Notes: generated from the sequence alone by a model not told the origin. A stretch of 32,050 nt of DNA from a bacterium BMS3Abin03 (GCA_022340715.1 JAJDNK010000009.1:1-32050); one strand, 5' to 3'. Shown: positions 17,512-26,700, counted from the first letter of the stretch. Made by a program: numbers and translations.

Positions 17512-18474
17512 TCAAGTTTCATTAAACACTAGTGCAGATGCCCCTTTTATACCAGCCTCGTTTTTTAATTGCGCAGCTACTACTTTTACTCTCGGTTGTA
17601 ATGATTTTAATACACGGGAGGAAAAAGTTTTTTGGATTGAATTGAAAAGCGGCTTCCCGAATCCCGCAACACCACCGCCAACAATATATGTACTTACATC
17701 GATCAAATTACTGACGGAAGCAAAAGCTGCACCCAACTTAACACCTAAGTCTTCGATTATTGAGATCGCAAACTTATCGCCCTTATCTGCTGCTTCTTTT
17801 ATTTTACGCGGTGTTAGATGATCATAATTTTTTTCAATCAACTTGTTTATTAACGAACGTGGATGCTGCTTTAAGCCGTCCCAGACTCTTTTACGCAGAT
17901 AATTACTTCCGGCATAAGCCTCGATACAGCCAAAAGAACCGCAGTTACATTTTGGTCCGTTATGGTCGATTGTTATGTGTCCTATTTCGCCCGCTGCGCT
18001 AAAATCCCCGTGATATAATTTTCTTTTTATTATTATTCCACCGCCAACACCTGTCCCCAATGTTACCATCACAAAAGAATGATATTTTTTACCGTTTCCA
18101 AAAATAAGCTCCCCTATTGCTGCTGCATTTGCATCATTCTCCACAAAAACATCTTTTTCAAATTCCATGCTCAACGGTCTGCCCACATTAACTTTTTTCC
18201 AATTATAAAAATTCGGTGGGTTTTCAACAATACCTTTCTGGGGATTAACTACACCGGGACATCCTATACCAATTCCTTGTATCGGTAAATTTATTTCAGA
18301 TAATAATTGATGAACGCCATTCTTGATATTGCAAATAACCTTACGTGGTCCGCCACTTGCTTCAGTATCAACGAAAATCTTTTTAACTATTTTTCCATCT
18401 TCTGAAACCAATCCTATTTTAATACTGGTACCGCCAAGATCTACCCCTATCGCATACTTCATTTTACTGCTCAT
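17512..18474 (-). CDS. ROK family sugar kinase (glucokinase-like)
   Basis: 320 residues from the ATG at 18474. A TTG 15 bases upstream is also in frame, and a further ATG lies at 18462 (MKYAIGVDLGG); the domain begins at that Met, so the true start is uncertain. The ATP-binding IGVDLGGTSIKIG motif is N-terminal, and GHITIDHNGPKCNCGSFGC carries the His and three Cys of the ROK zinc site. VENDANAAAIGE holds the catalytic Asp. ROK members phosphorylate glucose, N-acetylglucosamine, N-acetylmannosamine or similar sugars; the specific substrate cannot be fixed here. There is no N-terminal HTH, so it is not a ROK repressor. It follows an LEA-type lipoprotein gene closely in the same operon. Confidence 0.86.
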   Translation of the reverse strand: MSSKMKYAIGVDLGGTSIKIGLVSEDGKIVKKIFVDTEASGGPRKVICNIKNGVHQLLSEINLPIQGIGIGCPGVVNPQKGIVENPPNFYNWKKVNVGRPLSMEFEKDVFVENDANAAAIGELIFGNGKKYHSFVMVTLGTGVGGGIIIKRKLYHGDFSAAGEIGHITIDHNGPKCNCGSFGCIEAYAGSNYLRKRVWDGLKQHPRSLINKLIEKNYDHLTPRKIKEAADKGDKFAISIIEDLGVKLGAAFASVSNLIDVSTYIVGGGVAGFGKPLFNSIQKTFSSRVLKSLQPRVKVVAAQLKNEAGIKGASALVFNET

Positions 18475-18494
18475 TATCCGTTGATGCAAATAAA

Positions 18495-19097
18495 TTAATT
18501 AGTGAATTCTTTATCTACTATTTTAAGTTCTCCCGGATATTTTATATCACCAAGAGATGTTGTGACTGTTGGAGTTGCATAAAGTGTTAGCTTTGATGAA
18601 GAGCCTTTCTTTCCTCCTAAAGCTAATGCAAGATCTATTAAATCTTCGTAACCTTTATTCTTAAACAATTCAATCAAATCTAATTTTATTTCAATCGGTA
18701 TTTCGGTTATTTCACCTGTACCCGGAACAAAAATTCGTTCATTGATATCACCTGAAACAGCTTTTTTATCGTTTACAAGTAATCTCCATGGAAACGATTT
18801 TATGTTAGCATCGGTTCTTTTATATCCACCTGTTCCGTCATTCGGATTTTTTGCTTCTACATTCAGCATAAATGTAACCGGCAATGAACCTGATGAAAAA
18901 GCAGTGGTAAGCTTTAAAAGATCCTGAAAATTAAAATCCTCTAATTTCGACTTACCTGAAATATCAATGCCGTTTAACTCGAAATTATTTACATCTCCAA
19001 GCTTGAACTGCAGGCGTGACAGATTTACAACCGTTTCATAAACGCTGCAACTTGTTACCAGGAAGATTAAACTTATTATTAAAAATATTTTTTTCAA
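18495..19097 (-). CDS. LEA type 2 / WHy-domain lipoprotein
   Basis: 200 residues. Lipoprotein signal MKKIFLIISLIFLVTSC with the lipid-modified Cys at 17. The rest resembles the late embryogenesis abundant group 2 (WHy) fold: FNFQDLLKLTTA, LPVTFMLNVEAKNPNDGTG with the typical NPN motif, and EIPIEIKLDLIELF. The start is TTG, chosen because GGAG lies 5 bases upstream and it completes the lipobox signal; it overlaps the stop of the upstream oxidoreductase gene as TTGA, so translation is coupled. The protein is likely an outer-membrane or periplasmic lipoprotein; function unknown. Confidence 0.75.
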   Translation of the reverse strand: MKKIFLIISLIFLVTSCSVYETVVNLSRLQFKLGDVNNFELNGIDISGKSKLEDFNFQDLLKLTTAFSSGSLPVTFMLNVEAKNPNDGTGGYKRTDANIKSFPWRLLVNDKKAVSGDINERIFVPGTGEITEIPIEIKLDLIELFKNKGYEDLIDLALALGGKKGSSSKLTLYATPTVTTSLGDIKYPGELKIVDKEFTN

Positions 19098-20092
19098 TTC
19101 ATCTCCGATTGCGATTGATTAATTTTTTCTATTATAGTCTCAGCAACGCGTAAAGCCCTAAGACCATCATCACCCGAAACTACGGGCTTTTCATTTTTTA
19201 TGATTGAATCTATAAAAAGCTGAAGTTCATACTTTAGTGCATTTATCTGCTTTAATTCCATCTGCTCATAGACGAGCTTTTTCTTTTTATCACCCACGCC
19301 GATCTCCCCGAATGGCACATAAGAAGGCAGCATTTTCTCATCTGTTGATAACAACTTATACATTTCTGAAACACCTGTTATAAAATCAAGGGCAATATAA
19401 CCATCACGCTGAAACAATCTCATCTTTCTTAATTTTTTTTGAGAGATACGGCTTGCAGTAACATTTGCTACTGCACCATTCTCAAATTGAATTCTTGCGT
19501 TTGCGATATCTATATTATCAGAGACTATTGCTACACCGCTTGCTTCAACATTTTTAACCTTACTTTTTACAAGACTTAAAATGATATCGATATCATGAAT
19601 CATTAAATCTAGTACAACTGCAACATCGGTTCCACGCGGATTAAACTGAGCTAACCTGTCTGTTTGTATAAATTTTGGATCGCCAATATATTTTTCAACA
19701 GAAAGAAGTGCCGGATTGAATCTCTCGATATGACCGACCTGTAAATTAAGATTTAGTGAATTGGCAAGATTCACAAGTTCTTCTGCCTGCGGAATCGTTG
19801 CCGTAATTGGCTTTTCAATGAAAATATGTTTACCGGCATTAAGACATTCTTTTGCTATCATGTAATGTGCAGTTGTGGTCGCAGCAATTGAAACTGCATC
19901 CACCTTTTGTAATAATTCTTCAAGGGAATTAAAAACTTCTGTATCAAATTCTTCGGCAACAGCTTTAGCCTTTAAATTATCAATATCAAATATTCCATTA
20001 AGGGAACTGTTGTTTGTTTCTTTAAACATTTTTGTGTGAAGCTTGCCCAGATGACCGGAACCGATAACACCGATATTTACTTTTTCTTGCAT
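19094..20092 (-). CDS. Gfo/Idh/MocA family oxidoreductase
   Basis: 332 residues. Rossmann NAD(P) motif IGVIGSGHLGKLH at about 7-19, the EKP signature E93-K94-P95, and LDLMIHDIDI at 161-170 holding the conserved catalytic Asp/His. It acts on a sugar or nucleotide sugar; members next to lipid A or envelope genes in Bacteroidota have been proposed to be UDP-sugar dehydrogenases, but the substrate here is unknown. Start overlaps the preceding gene stop by one base (TAATG) and its stop overlaps the TTG of the lipoprotein gene, so all three are translationally coupled. Confidence 0.85.
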   Translation of the reverse strand: MQEKVNIGVIGSGHLGKLHTKMFKETNNSSLNGIFDIDNLKAKAVAEEFDTEVFNSLEELLQKVDAVSIAATTTAHYMIAKECLNAGKHIFIEKPITATIPQAEELVNLANSLNLNLQVGHIERFNPALLSVEKYIGDPKFIQTDRLAQFNPRGTDVAVVLDLMIHDIDIILSLVKSKVKNVEASGVAIVSDNIDIANARIQFENGAVANVTASRISQKKLRKMRLFQRDGYIALDFITGVSEMYKLLSTDEKMLPSYVPFGEIGVGDKKKKLVYEQMELKQINALKYELQLFIDSIIKNEKPVVSGDDGLRALRVAETIIEKINQSQSEMN

Positions 20093-21315
20093 TATTTATG
20101 GGGCAGTTTTATATAAGCGATAATTCTTTCGTATCCACCTAAATTCGGTTCGTTGTAATAAAGAAAAATATCATAAACTTTTTGATTCGCCCAGGAATTT
20201 CCTTCCAATTTAAGCCAGTCGTCGTTTATGATTTCTCCGTTTATATAATCAGCCACAACATACTGGTAATCGTAAATTCCTCTTTTTAAAGGAATAGTAA
20301 TTGAATAAATTCCTGCATCATTTTGCATTCTGTATTTAGCAGATAAATCCCAGTTATTAAATGCACCCACAAGGAAAATGTCGTTCATCATTTCTTCCGG
20401 AGGACGAATGGAAAATGTTACGTTAAGGTAAGTGGCATAAGGATCATTATAATTTAAGAGAATTTCATTCCCGTTGAGATCAGGCAAAACATTTAGATAA
20501 AAACGGGATTGATCAATCCCGTCTCTTTGTGCATTAACATTTTTAGTTGCAAAAAAATTATGATTCCGAATATCAACCTGCCGGTATTCCTGTCCTGCCG
20601 GGATATCCCGTGCGATATAAGTGAACTTTCTATTGGCATCCCACTTAAATTGTCTGCCCAAAGTATTCACACCTCGTTCAATTATAATCGGTTCATCAAT
20701 ATTACGATTTTGAATTATTTTTATTTGGTCTACATAACCGGGATAAAACTCTTCAGGAAGATTAAAATCAGTAGTTATATTAAAGACCTTTGCTAATTCA
20801 ACAGGCCAATATGTTTTATCTTCAAGTTGATCTTTTTTTAAATTTGAATTTAACGACACCTTGTTATCCACCACATAAAATCTACCAACTGAATAAACTA
20901 AAGATGTATCTATCATATCAGTAATATAAAAACGCCATTTACCTGAAAAAGGAAACTCAATGTAACCGTCTTTATCAGGGAAGGTGCCTTTAAAATGAAA
21001 ATCGGCATCTTTAACTGTTACAGGAAGCCTTTCAAAATTCAGGAGTGAAATAAAATTTTTATTTTGATTTAACAAAAAAATATTTGATGTGGGTATCCAG
21101 CCTTTATCACAAAATCTGAACACAATTTTCAGCATCGGTTCTAAATTAGATTGAACATCGAATTCGATTGCCAGATTATCTCCTTTTAAAAGAACAGGCA
21201 AAGCAAGATGATTTCCGGCAATGTAAACTTCCTGGCTCTTTATTTTAATATCTTCAGCGTATGAATCAGCAATCAAATTCACACAAAATAGAATTATTAA
21301 AAAATATTTAGCCAA
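20092..21315 (-). CDS. DUF5103 / type IX secretion plug-like protein
   Basis: 407 residues. Signal peptide (about 1-20), then a beta-rich N-terminal domain with VYIAGNHLALPVLLKGD, WRFYITD and DDWLKLEGNSWAN/YDIFLYYNEP at the C-terminal end, the pattern of DUF5103. The middle FLVGAFNNWD (about 315-324) is CBM48-like. In Flavobacterium johnsoniae a DUF5103 protein was found as the Plug subunit bound to the SprA translocon of the T9SS, which fits the T9SS cargo at 13081-13905 in this window. TTG start with AGGGG 6 bases upstream. First of a coupled run with the oxidoreductase and lipoprotein genes; the 79-residue gene precedes it by 14 bases. Confidence 0.78.
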   Translation of the reverse strand: MAKYFLIILFCVNLIADSYAEDIKIKSQEVYIAGNHLALPVLLKGDNLAIEFDVQSNLEPMLKIVFRFCDKGWIPTSNIFLLNQNKNFISLLNFERLPVTVKDADFHFKGTFPDKDGYIEFPFSGKWRFYITDMIDTSLVYSVGRFYVVDNKVSLNSNLKKDQLEDKTYWPVELAKVFNITTDFNLPEEFYPGYVDQIKIIQNRNIDEPIIIERGVNTLGRQFKWDANRKFTYIARDIPAGQEYRQVDIRNHNFFATKNVNAQRDGIDQSRFYLNVLPDLNGNEILLNYNDPYATYLNVTFSIRPPEEMMNDIFLVGAFNNWDLSAKYRMQNDAGIYSITIPLKRGIYDYQYVVADYINGEIINDDWLKLEGNSWANQKVYDIFLYYNEPNLGGYERIIAYIKLPHK

Positions 21316-21329
21316 GACGTTCCCCTTTT

Positions 21330-21569
21330 TTAAATATCAAAAATTTCTACGCATTTAACTGATGGATATGGAATAAAAATTTTTACCATTTGTCCTTCTC
21401 TGTCAGCTTCAAGCAGAAGTCCGTCATCATAAGCATTTACTAATCTTCCGGTTTTAAAAACAATCTCGTAAAGTGGCTGTTCCGATTTGGGATCGGAAAT
21501 CATTCCATAATTTTCATGCAGTGTTACATTTAGTGTCTGGTTGAGATATTCTGTCCAGTCAATTCTCAT
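21330..21569 (-). CDS. conserved-looking small protein of unknown function
   Basis: 79 residues, no signal peptide and no hydrophobic helix. Mostly beta-strand pattern with a short charged start (MRIDWTEYLNQTLNVTL) and a hydrophobic end. It has an AGAGG ribosome site before its ATG and lies 14 bases upstream of the plug-like gene in the same direction, so it is likely expressed with it. I do not recognise a family. Confidence 0.6.
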   Translation of the reverse strand: MRIDWTEYLNQTLNVTLHENYGMISDPKSEQPLYEIVFKTGRLVNAYDDGLLLEADREGQMVKIFIPYPSVKCVEIFDI

Positions 21570-21648
21570 ATCATTTACCTCTGATAAAAGTTATTATTTC
21601 GAACACAATATAAATGATTGGGAAAAAATAAACTTTATATTTTTCTGC

Positions 21649-21677
21649 AAATATCTTTAATGTTAGAAAAGATATTT
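21649..21677. repeat. perfect 10-bp inverted repeat downstream of pntB
   Basis: AAATATCTTT (21649-21658) and AAAGATATTT (21668-21677) around a 9-base loop, 20 bases after the pntB stop. A run of A/T follows on the minus strand after a few bases. It could be a weak terminator or a processing signal; there is no GC-rich stem. Confidence 0.45.
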
Positions 21678-21696
21678 CATAAAAAACCAATAATTA

Positions 21697-23091
21697 TTAA
21701 ACCTCTTTTAACTCATTATTAAGTTTTGATATAGCATCTTTTGCATCGCCGAAATACATAAGAGTATTAGGATAAAAGAACAATTCATTATCTATACCGG
21801 CATAACCGACATTTAATGATCTCTTATTTATTACAACAGTTTTTGCATAATCAACATTAAGGATCGGCATACCATAAATCGGGCTGTTTTGATCGTGACG
21901 TGCAGCGGGATTTACAACATCATTCGCACCAATTACAATTACAACATCTGTATTCGGAAAATCATCATTGATATCTTCCATGGCGATGAGTTTATCATAT
22001 TCAACCTGTGCTTCCGCAAGCAACACATTCATATGACCCGGCATTCTTCCGGCGACGGGATGAATTCCGAAACGAACTTTAATATCCTTCTTTTCCAGAA
22101 TGTTCATTAAATCCCTTACTGCATGCTGTGCCTGAGCAACAGCCATTCCATAACCGGGAACAATTATAACATTACTTGCCGAATCAAGGATCATTGCCAG
22201 TTCTTCAGCGTCAACTGATTTAACATCACCTTTTGGGTGCGCTCCTTCAGCAGCAGCTGGCCCGCCGACACCAGCTGAGGCCCAACCACCGAGTACAACA
22301 TTCATTAGAGAACGATTCATTCCTTTGCACATAATTATCGTTAAGATAATTCCCGATGCCCCAACAAGAGCGCCAGCTATAATCAGCATGTTATTCTGAA
22401 GAACAAATCCGGTCATTGAAGCTGCCAAACCTGAATACGAATTAAGAAGCGAAATAGCCACCGGCATATCCGCCCCTCCAATTGGCAGAACCAGCAATAC
22501 ACCAAGTACTAAAGAGATAAATGTAATCCCTAGTAAAATATCCATCTCGGCCGGATTGATAACAACATAAACACCCGCAACGATGATTGCTAAAAATATT
22601 AAGACATTTAAAGGATGCTGCAGAGGATACTTAACAACCTTGCCGGTAACAATTCCTTGAAGCTTACCAAATGCAATTAAAGACCCGGTAAATGTAACGG
22701 CACCAATTAAAACACTAAGCACAATTGTTATTGTGGTTTGAATATCGAATACATCAGTTCCGGTTAATATTCTATCATACTCTGCAAGTGCCACCAAAGT
22801 AGAAGCACCTCCACCGAAACCATTCAGTAAGCCGACCATTTGCGGCATTCCGGTCATCGGAACTTTGATTGCGAAAACTGCTCCTATAAGGGAACCAATC
22901 ACAACACCGATAATTATATATTCGAATGTAAGAATTCTTTGATCTAATAAAGTAACTATGATCGCCAGTAACATACCGAGCGCGGCAAGCTGGTTACCCT
23001 GCCTTGCGGTTTTAGGCGAGCTTAATTTTTTAATTCCGAAAATGAAGCAAACGGATGCTATTAAGTAAACCAGATAAGAAACTACTTCCAT
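21697..23091 (-). CDS. pntB: NAD(P) transhydrogenase subunit beta
   Basis: 464 residues. Domain II membrane helices make up the first two thirds (VSYLVYLIASVCFIFGI and following segments, with GxGGGAS near 90). The NADP-binding domain III begins near 290, with VIIVPGYGMAVAQAQHAV at about 307-324, RFGIHPVAGRMPGHMNVLLA, and VIGANDVVNPAA. Together with the two alpha parts it couples hydride transfer between NADH and NADP to proton movement across the inner membrane, supplying NADPH. Third gene of the operon, 11 bases after pntAB. Confidence 0.95.
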   Translation of the reverse strand: MEVVSYLVYLIASVCFIFGIKKLSSPKTARQGNQLAALGMLLAIIVTLLDQRILTFEYIIIGVVIGSLIGAVFAIKVPMTGMPQMVGLLNGFGGGASTLVALAEYDRILTGTDVFDIQTTITIVLSVLIGAVTFTGSLIAFGKLQGIVTGKVVKYPLQHPLNVLIFLAIIVAGVYVVINPAEMDILLGITFISLVLGVLLVLPIGGADMPVAISLLNSYSGLAASMTGFVLQNNMLIIAGALVGASGIILTIIMCKGMNRSLMNVVLGGWASAGVGGPAAAEGAHPKGDVKSVDAEELAMILDSASNVIIVPGYGMAVAQAQHAVRDLMNILEKKDIKVRFGIHPVAGRMPGHMNVLLAEAQVEYDKLIAMEDINDDFPNTDVVIVIGANDVVNPAARHDQNSPIYGMPILNVDYAKTVVINKRSLNVGYAGIDNELFFYPNTLMYFGDAKDAISKLNNELKEV

Positions 23092-23102
23092 TTTTATTCC
23101 CT

Positions 23103-23387
23103 TTACTTCTTCTTAAACATTTTTAACATTCTATCAGTAACTAAAAAGCCACCAACTACATTTATCATTGCAAATACAATTGCAACTATTCCAAGTATTG
23201 TACTGATAGTTAATTCACCGGCTCCGGCACTCAGCAAAGCGCCAACAATTGTAATACCTGAGATTGCATTAGAACCTGACATTAACGGTGTGTGCAATGT
23301 GGGCGGTACTTTGGTAATAAGCTCGAAACCTACAAATATTGCAAGTACGAAGACGTATATTAACATTAAAAACAAAAATTCATTCAT
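23103..23387 (-). CDS. pntAB: NAD(P) transhydrogenase subunit alpha part 2 (membrane)
   Basis: 94 residues, three hydrophobic helices with SGSNAISGITIVGALL at about 38-53, the conserved core of the alpha2 subunit. Three-subunit transhydrogenases split the E. coli PntA into this membrane part and a soluble NAD-binding part. It lies between pntAA (42-base gap) and pntB (11-base gap). Confidence 0.93.
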   Translation of the reverse strand: MNEFLFLMLIYVFVLAIFVGFELITKVPPTLHTPLMSGSNAISGITIVGALLSAGAGELTISTILGIVAIVFAMINVVGGFLVTDRMLKMFKKK

Positions 23388-23429
23388 TACATTTTTCCTT
23401 TAGTTAATAAAACTTTTTTCTTTTGAAGA

Positions 23430-24575
23430 CTATTTGATTAATTCTTTCACTCTGAGATTAACAACTTCACCATTGTGGGTAATTAGCGCCCCCTTAATTA
23501 TTTCATCCTCAAGATTCAGACTGAAATTACCATCTTTTGTAAAGTGAGTTATAAAATTCAGAATATTTTTAGAATACATTTCACTGGAGTGTGTTGGTAC
23601 AAGACTCGGTAAATTCGGTTCACCTATAATTGTTACATTATGTTTCTTAACTGTTTTCCCGTTTTCACTTATTTCACAGTTCCCACCGAATTCAACAGCC
23701 ATATCAAGTACAACACTTCCCGGTCTCATATTTTTAACCATTTCTTCAGTAACAAGAATCGGAGCTTTTTTACCGGGCACAAGTGCTGTAGTAATTACAA
23801 TATCTGCTTGTGTAATATGTTTGAATATAAGCTCTTTCTGTTTTTTAAGAAACTCTTCGGATGCCTCCTTAGCGTAGCCCCCTTCATCCTGCATATTTTC
23901 ATCCGTTTGAACTTCTATAAATTTTCCACCAAGACTTTGAACTTCTTCTTTAACAGCAGGACGAATATCTGAGACTTCCACAACTGCACCCAATCTTTTA
24001 GCCGTACCTAAAGCCTGCAACCCGGCAACACCTGCACCCATAATAACAACTTTTGCAGGTGAAATCGTACCTGCAGCAGTCATCATCAAAGGAAAAATTT
24101 TACCAAGTACATCCGCCGTCATAACTACACTTTTGTAGCCGCTTATATTTGCCTGCGAGCTGAGTGCATCCATTTTTTGTGCAATTGTTGTACGTGGAAT
24201 CATATCCATTGAAATAACATTGATCCCTTTTTCCGCACATTTTTTTGCAAGTTCAAAATGGTGTAATGGATAAAGAAAAGTTATAAGAATTGAATCCTTT
24301 TTCATTAAATCAAGTTCGTGTTTGCCGACATCAGGATGATCCAGTGGACGTTGAACCTTAAGAACTATGTCTGCGTTCGAGTACAAATCGTTAAGATTAT
24401 CAACGATTTTTGCTCCTTCTTTTTCATAATCTGCATTTTCAAAACCCGCGTTCAATCCTGCGTTATTTTCAATGTGAACTTCAAAGCCGGCTTTAATATA
24501 TTTTGAGGCAACATCGGGTACACAGGCAACCCTGTTTTCACCCGCAAGTATTTCTTTTGGAATGGCTATAATCAC
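23430..24575 (-). CDS. pntAA: NAD(P) transhydrogenase subunit alpha part 1 (NAD-binding)
   Basis: 381 residues. Begins MIIAIPKEILAGENRVACVP, the alanine dehydrogenase/PNT N-terminal domain, and carries the NAD-binding VVIMGAGVAGLQALGTAKRLGA near 172-193 and RPAVKEEVQSLGGKFIEV, both standard for PntA domain I. Start is GTG with AGGAG 8 bases upstream. The C-terminal membrane helices of E. coli PntA are encoded separately by pntAB, so the length is normal for the split form. First gene of the operon. Confidence 0.94.
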   Translation of the reverse strand: MIIAIPKEILAGENRVACVPDVASKYIKAGFEVHIENNAGLNAGFENADYEKEGAKIVDNLNDLYSNADIVLKVQRPLDHPDVGKHELDLMKKDSILITFLYPLHHFELAKKCAEKGINVISMDMIPRTTIAQKMDALSSQANISGYKSVVMTADVLGKIFPLMMTAAGTISPAKVVIMGAGVAGLQALGTAKRLGAVVEVSDIRPAVKEEVQSLGGKFIEVQTDENMQDEGGYAKEASEEFLKKQKELIFKHITQADIVITTALVPGKKAPILVTEEMVKNMRPGSVVLDMAVEFGGNCEISENGKTVKKHNVTIIGEPNLPSLVPTHSSEMYSKNILNFITHFTKDGNFSLNLEDEIIKGALITHNGEVVNLRVKELIK

Positions 24576-24712
24576 TACTCTAACTCCTGAAATAAGTGCA
24601 TAATAATGAAGAATAATTGATAATCAAAAATTAAGTGGAATGACAACTAATTCCAAGAAAATCGGATTTATCTTAAAAATACTAGATTTTTCCGAAAAAA
24701 GTTAGAACCAAC

Positions 24713-25747
24713 TTATTCAGGTTGCTCTTTAGTAAGACAATGAATAGTCCCTAATCCCCAAACAAGATCGACTGAATGAATACCAATTACTTTTCTATCG
24801 GGAAATAATTCCGACAAAATTCCCAAAGCATTTCTGTCGTTTGGGTCATTAAATGTTGGAACGAGAACAGCATAATTTGAGATATAAAAATTTGCATAAC
24901 TCGCCGGGAGTCTTTGTCCTTTAAATATTACAGGTGAAGGCATTGGCAGATCAATTACATTTAATTTCGATCCGTCTTTAAGCACTACTACTTCCAGCAA
25001 TTCTTTATTTTCCTTCAAAGGTTTGTAATTTTTGTCAATTGGATTTTCCTCGCAAACAAGTACGACTGTATCTTTATGTACAAATCTGCAGAGATCGTCC
25101 ACATGACCGTGCGTATCGTCACCAGTAATTCCATTTTTCAACCAGATTGTATTTGTTATACCAAGATACTTTTCAAATATTTCTTCATAATCTTTCTCTG
25201 TAAGTTCTGGATTCCTTACCTGATTTTTCTGATCAAGCAAACATTCTTCTGTTGTTATTAAAGTTCCTTTCCCGTTAGTATCAATGCTTCCACCTTCTAG
25301 CACGATTTGTTTATCATTCCATTCAGCTTCTATCTTTTTCAGTTTTATTTTTTTAGAAATGAAAGAAGGAATTTGATTATCTAGTTTGTAGTTGTTGTAT
25401 TTTGCCCAGGCACTGAACTTAAAATCAACAGCAATAATTTTATTTCCATCTTTAACGTATTGAGGTGAAGAATCTCTTAGCCATCCCCTGTTAGTTTTTT
25501 TGATGAAAAATTCTACCTGATTTAAACCGACACCAACCGATTTAAAAACATTTTCTGCTTGAGATTTATGTTCTTTCGATTGAACAAAGATTCTTACTTT
25601 TTCACCTCTTGATATGAATTTTACAATTTCGCCATAAACCCATTTTATCGGCGGAAATTTCCCTGGCCAATCACTTGTATTGTGAGGAAAGCCTAGCCAG
25701 GTTGCCTCGTGAGGTTCCCATTCTGCGGGTAAACGTAGTTTACTCAT
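24713..25747 (-). CDS. aguA: agmatine deiminase
   Basis: 344 residues from ATG at 25747 (an in-frame TTG at 25765 would add six residues but lies inside the upstream gene). LPAEWEPHEATWLGFPHN is the family start, GWLRDSSPQYV, GGSID and GDDTHGHVDD carry the substrate-binding Asp/His residues, and the catalytic Cys is C337 in LGTIHCLTKEQP near the C-terminus. It converts agmatine to N-carbamoylputrescine and ammonia. The gene overlaps the end of the downstream-acting amidase gene aguB by eight bases and shares its pathway. Confidence 0.93.
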   Translation of the reverse strand: MSKLRLPAEWEPHEATWLGFPHNTSDWPGKFPPIKWVYGEIVKFISRGEKVRIFVQSKEHKSQAENVFKSVGVGLNQVEFFIKKTNRGWLRDSSPQYVKDGNKIIAVDFKFSAWAKYNNYKLDNQIPSFISKKIKLKKIEAEWNDKQIVLEGGSIDTNGKGTLITTEECLLDQKNQVRNPELTEKDYEEIFEKYLGITNTIWLKNGITGDDTHGHVDDLCRFVHKDTVVLVCEENPIDKNYKPLKENKELLEVVVLKDGSKLNVIDLPMPSPVIFKGQRLPASYANFYISNYAVLVPTFNDPNDRNALGILSELFPDRKVIGIHSVDLVWGLGTIHCLTKEQPE

Positions 25748-26633
25748 CCCCGTATCGCTGAACAATGTTTCCGTAACTATCTATTCTTCTATCGCGAAGG
25801 AAAGGCCAGTTTCTTCTTATGTATTCAATTCTGTCTAAATCGATTTCTGCCATTATTATTTCCTCTTTATCTGAAGAGGCTTGTGCAATAATAACTCCCT
25901 GCGGATCACAAATAAATGACTGACCCCAGAATTCAATACCGGCTGAATCTTTAGATACTTTTTCAGTTCCTATTCTGTTAGCTGCAGCAATGTAAACTCC
26001 ATTAGCAATTGCGTGTCCCCTTTGTACAGTTATCCAAGATTCATATTGCTTTTTCCCATGTTTTGATTTTTCTGCAGGGTGCCAGCCTATAGCAGTCGGA
26101 TAAAAAATAATTTCTGCGCCCGCTAAAGCAGTTAGCCTTGCAGCTTCAGGATACCATTGATCCCAGCAAATTAGTGTTCCGATGTTTCCGGATTCGACAG
26201 GAATTGATTTATACCCAAGATCGCCAGGAGTGAAGTAAAACTTTTCGTAAAACCCAGGATCATCGGGAATGTGCATTTTCCTGTATTTGCCTTTAATCTC
26301 TCCATTATTATCAATCAATACGATACTATTGAAATATAAACCCGGGGCTTTTTTTTCGAACAACGGAACTATAACTGATACTCTATGTCTCTTAGCTACC
26401 TCTCCAATTTCTCCGGTCGATTTACCCGGTATTGATTCTGCCAGATCAAAATTTGTTATGTCTTCTGCTTGACAGAAATAAGGCGAACGAAACAGTTCAG
26501 GAAGACAAATTACCTTAGCGCCTTTTTTTGCTGCTTCTTCGATAAAACTTTTTGCTTTTTTTAGATTTTCATCAGTGTTTTTGCTCATTCCCATCTGAAC
26601 AACTGCGGCGGTAAATTTCTTATTTTCCTGCAT
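25740..26633 (-). CDS. aguB: N-carbamoylputrescine amidase
   Basis: 297 residues, nitrilase/CN-hydrolase fold. The catalytic Glu46 (LPELFRS), Lys119 (KYRKMHIP) and Cys156 (TLICWDQWYPEAARL) are all present, and KMHIPDDPGFYEKFYFTPGD is typical of this subfamily. It hydrolyses N-carbamoylputrescine to putrescine, CO2 and ammonia. With aguA it gives the complete agmatine to putrescine route; an arginine decarboxylase would have to be encoded elsewhere. It lies 67 bases after the repeat protein gene on the same strand. Confidence 0.93.
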   Translation of the reverse strand: MQENKKFTAAVVQMGMSKNTDENLKKAKSFIEEAAKKGAKVICLPELFRSPYFCQAEDITNFDLAESIPGKSTGEIGEVAKRHRVSVIVPLFEKKAPGLYFNSIVLIDNNGEIKGKYRKMHIPDDPGFYEKFYFTPGDLGYKSIPVESGNIGTLICWDQWYPEAARLTALAGAEIIFYPTAIGWHPAEKSKHGKKQYESWITVQRGHAIANGVYIAAANRIGTEKVSKDSAGIEFWGQSFICDPQGVIIAQASSDKEEIIMAEIDLDRIEYIRRNWPFLRDRRIDSYGNIVQRYGDE

Positions 26634-26700
26634 TTTATTTTATCAAAAATTTATAAGTGATTTTTAAATATCTGATTTTATTAGAAGATTTATTAGAATA

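Noticed and set aside
18475..18489. TTG start of the ROK kinase
   Set aside because: ATG codons at 18474 and 18462 are closer to the conserved domain start; no ribosome site supports the TTG.
24576..24712. Hairpins GGAAT/ATTCC and TCGGA/TCCGA between pntAA and aguA
   Set aside because: Five-base stems with long loops and no U-tract; expected by chance in AT-rich DNA.
25748..25765. TTG start for agmatine deiminase
   Set aside because: Adds six residues inside aguB; the ATG at 25747 gives the family start and a plausible overlap.
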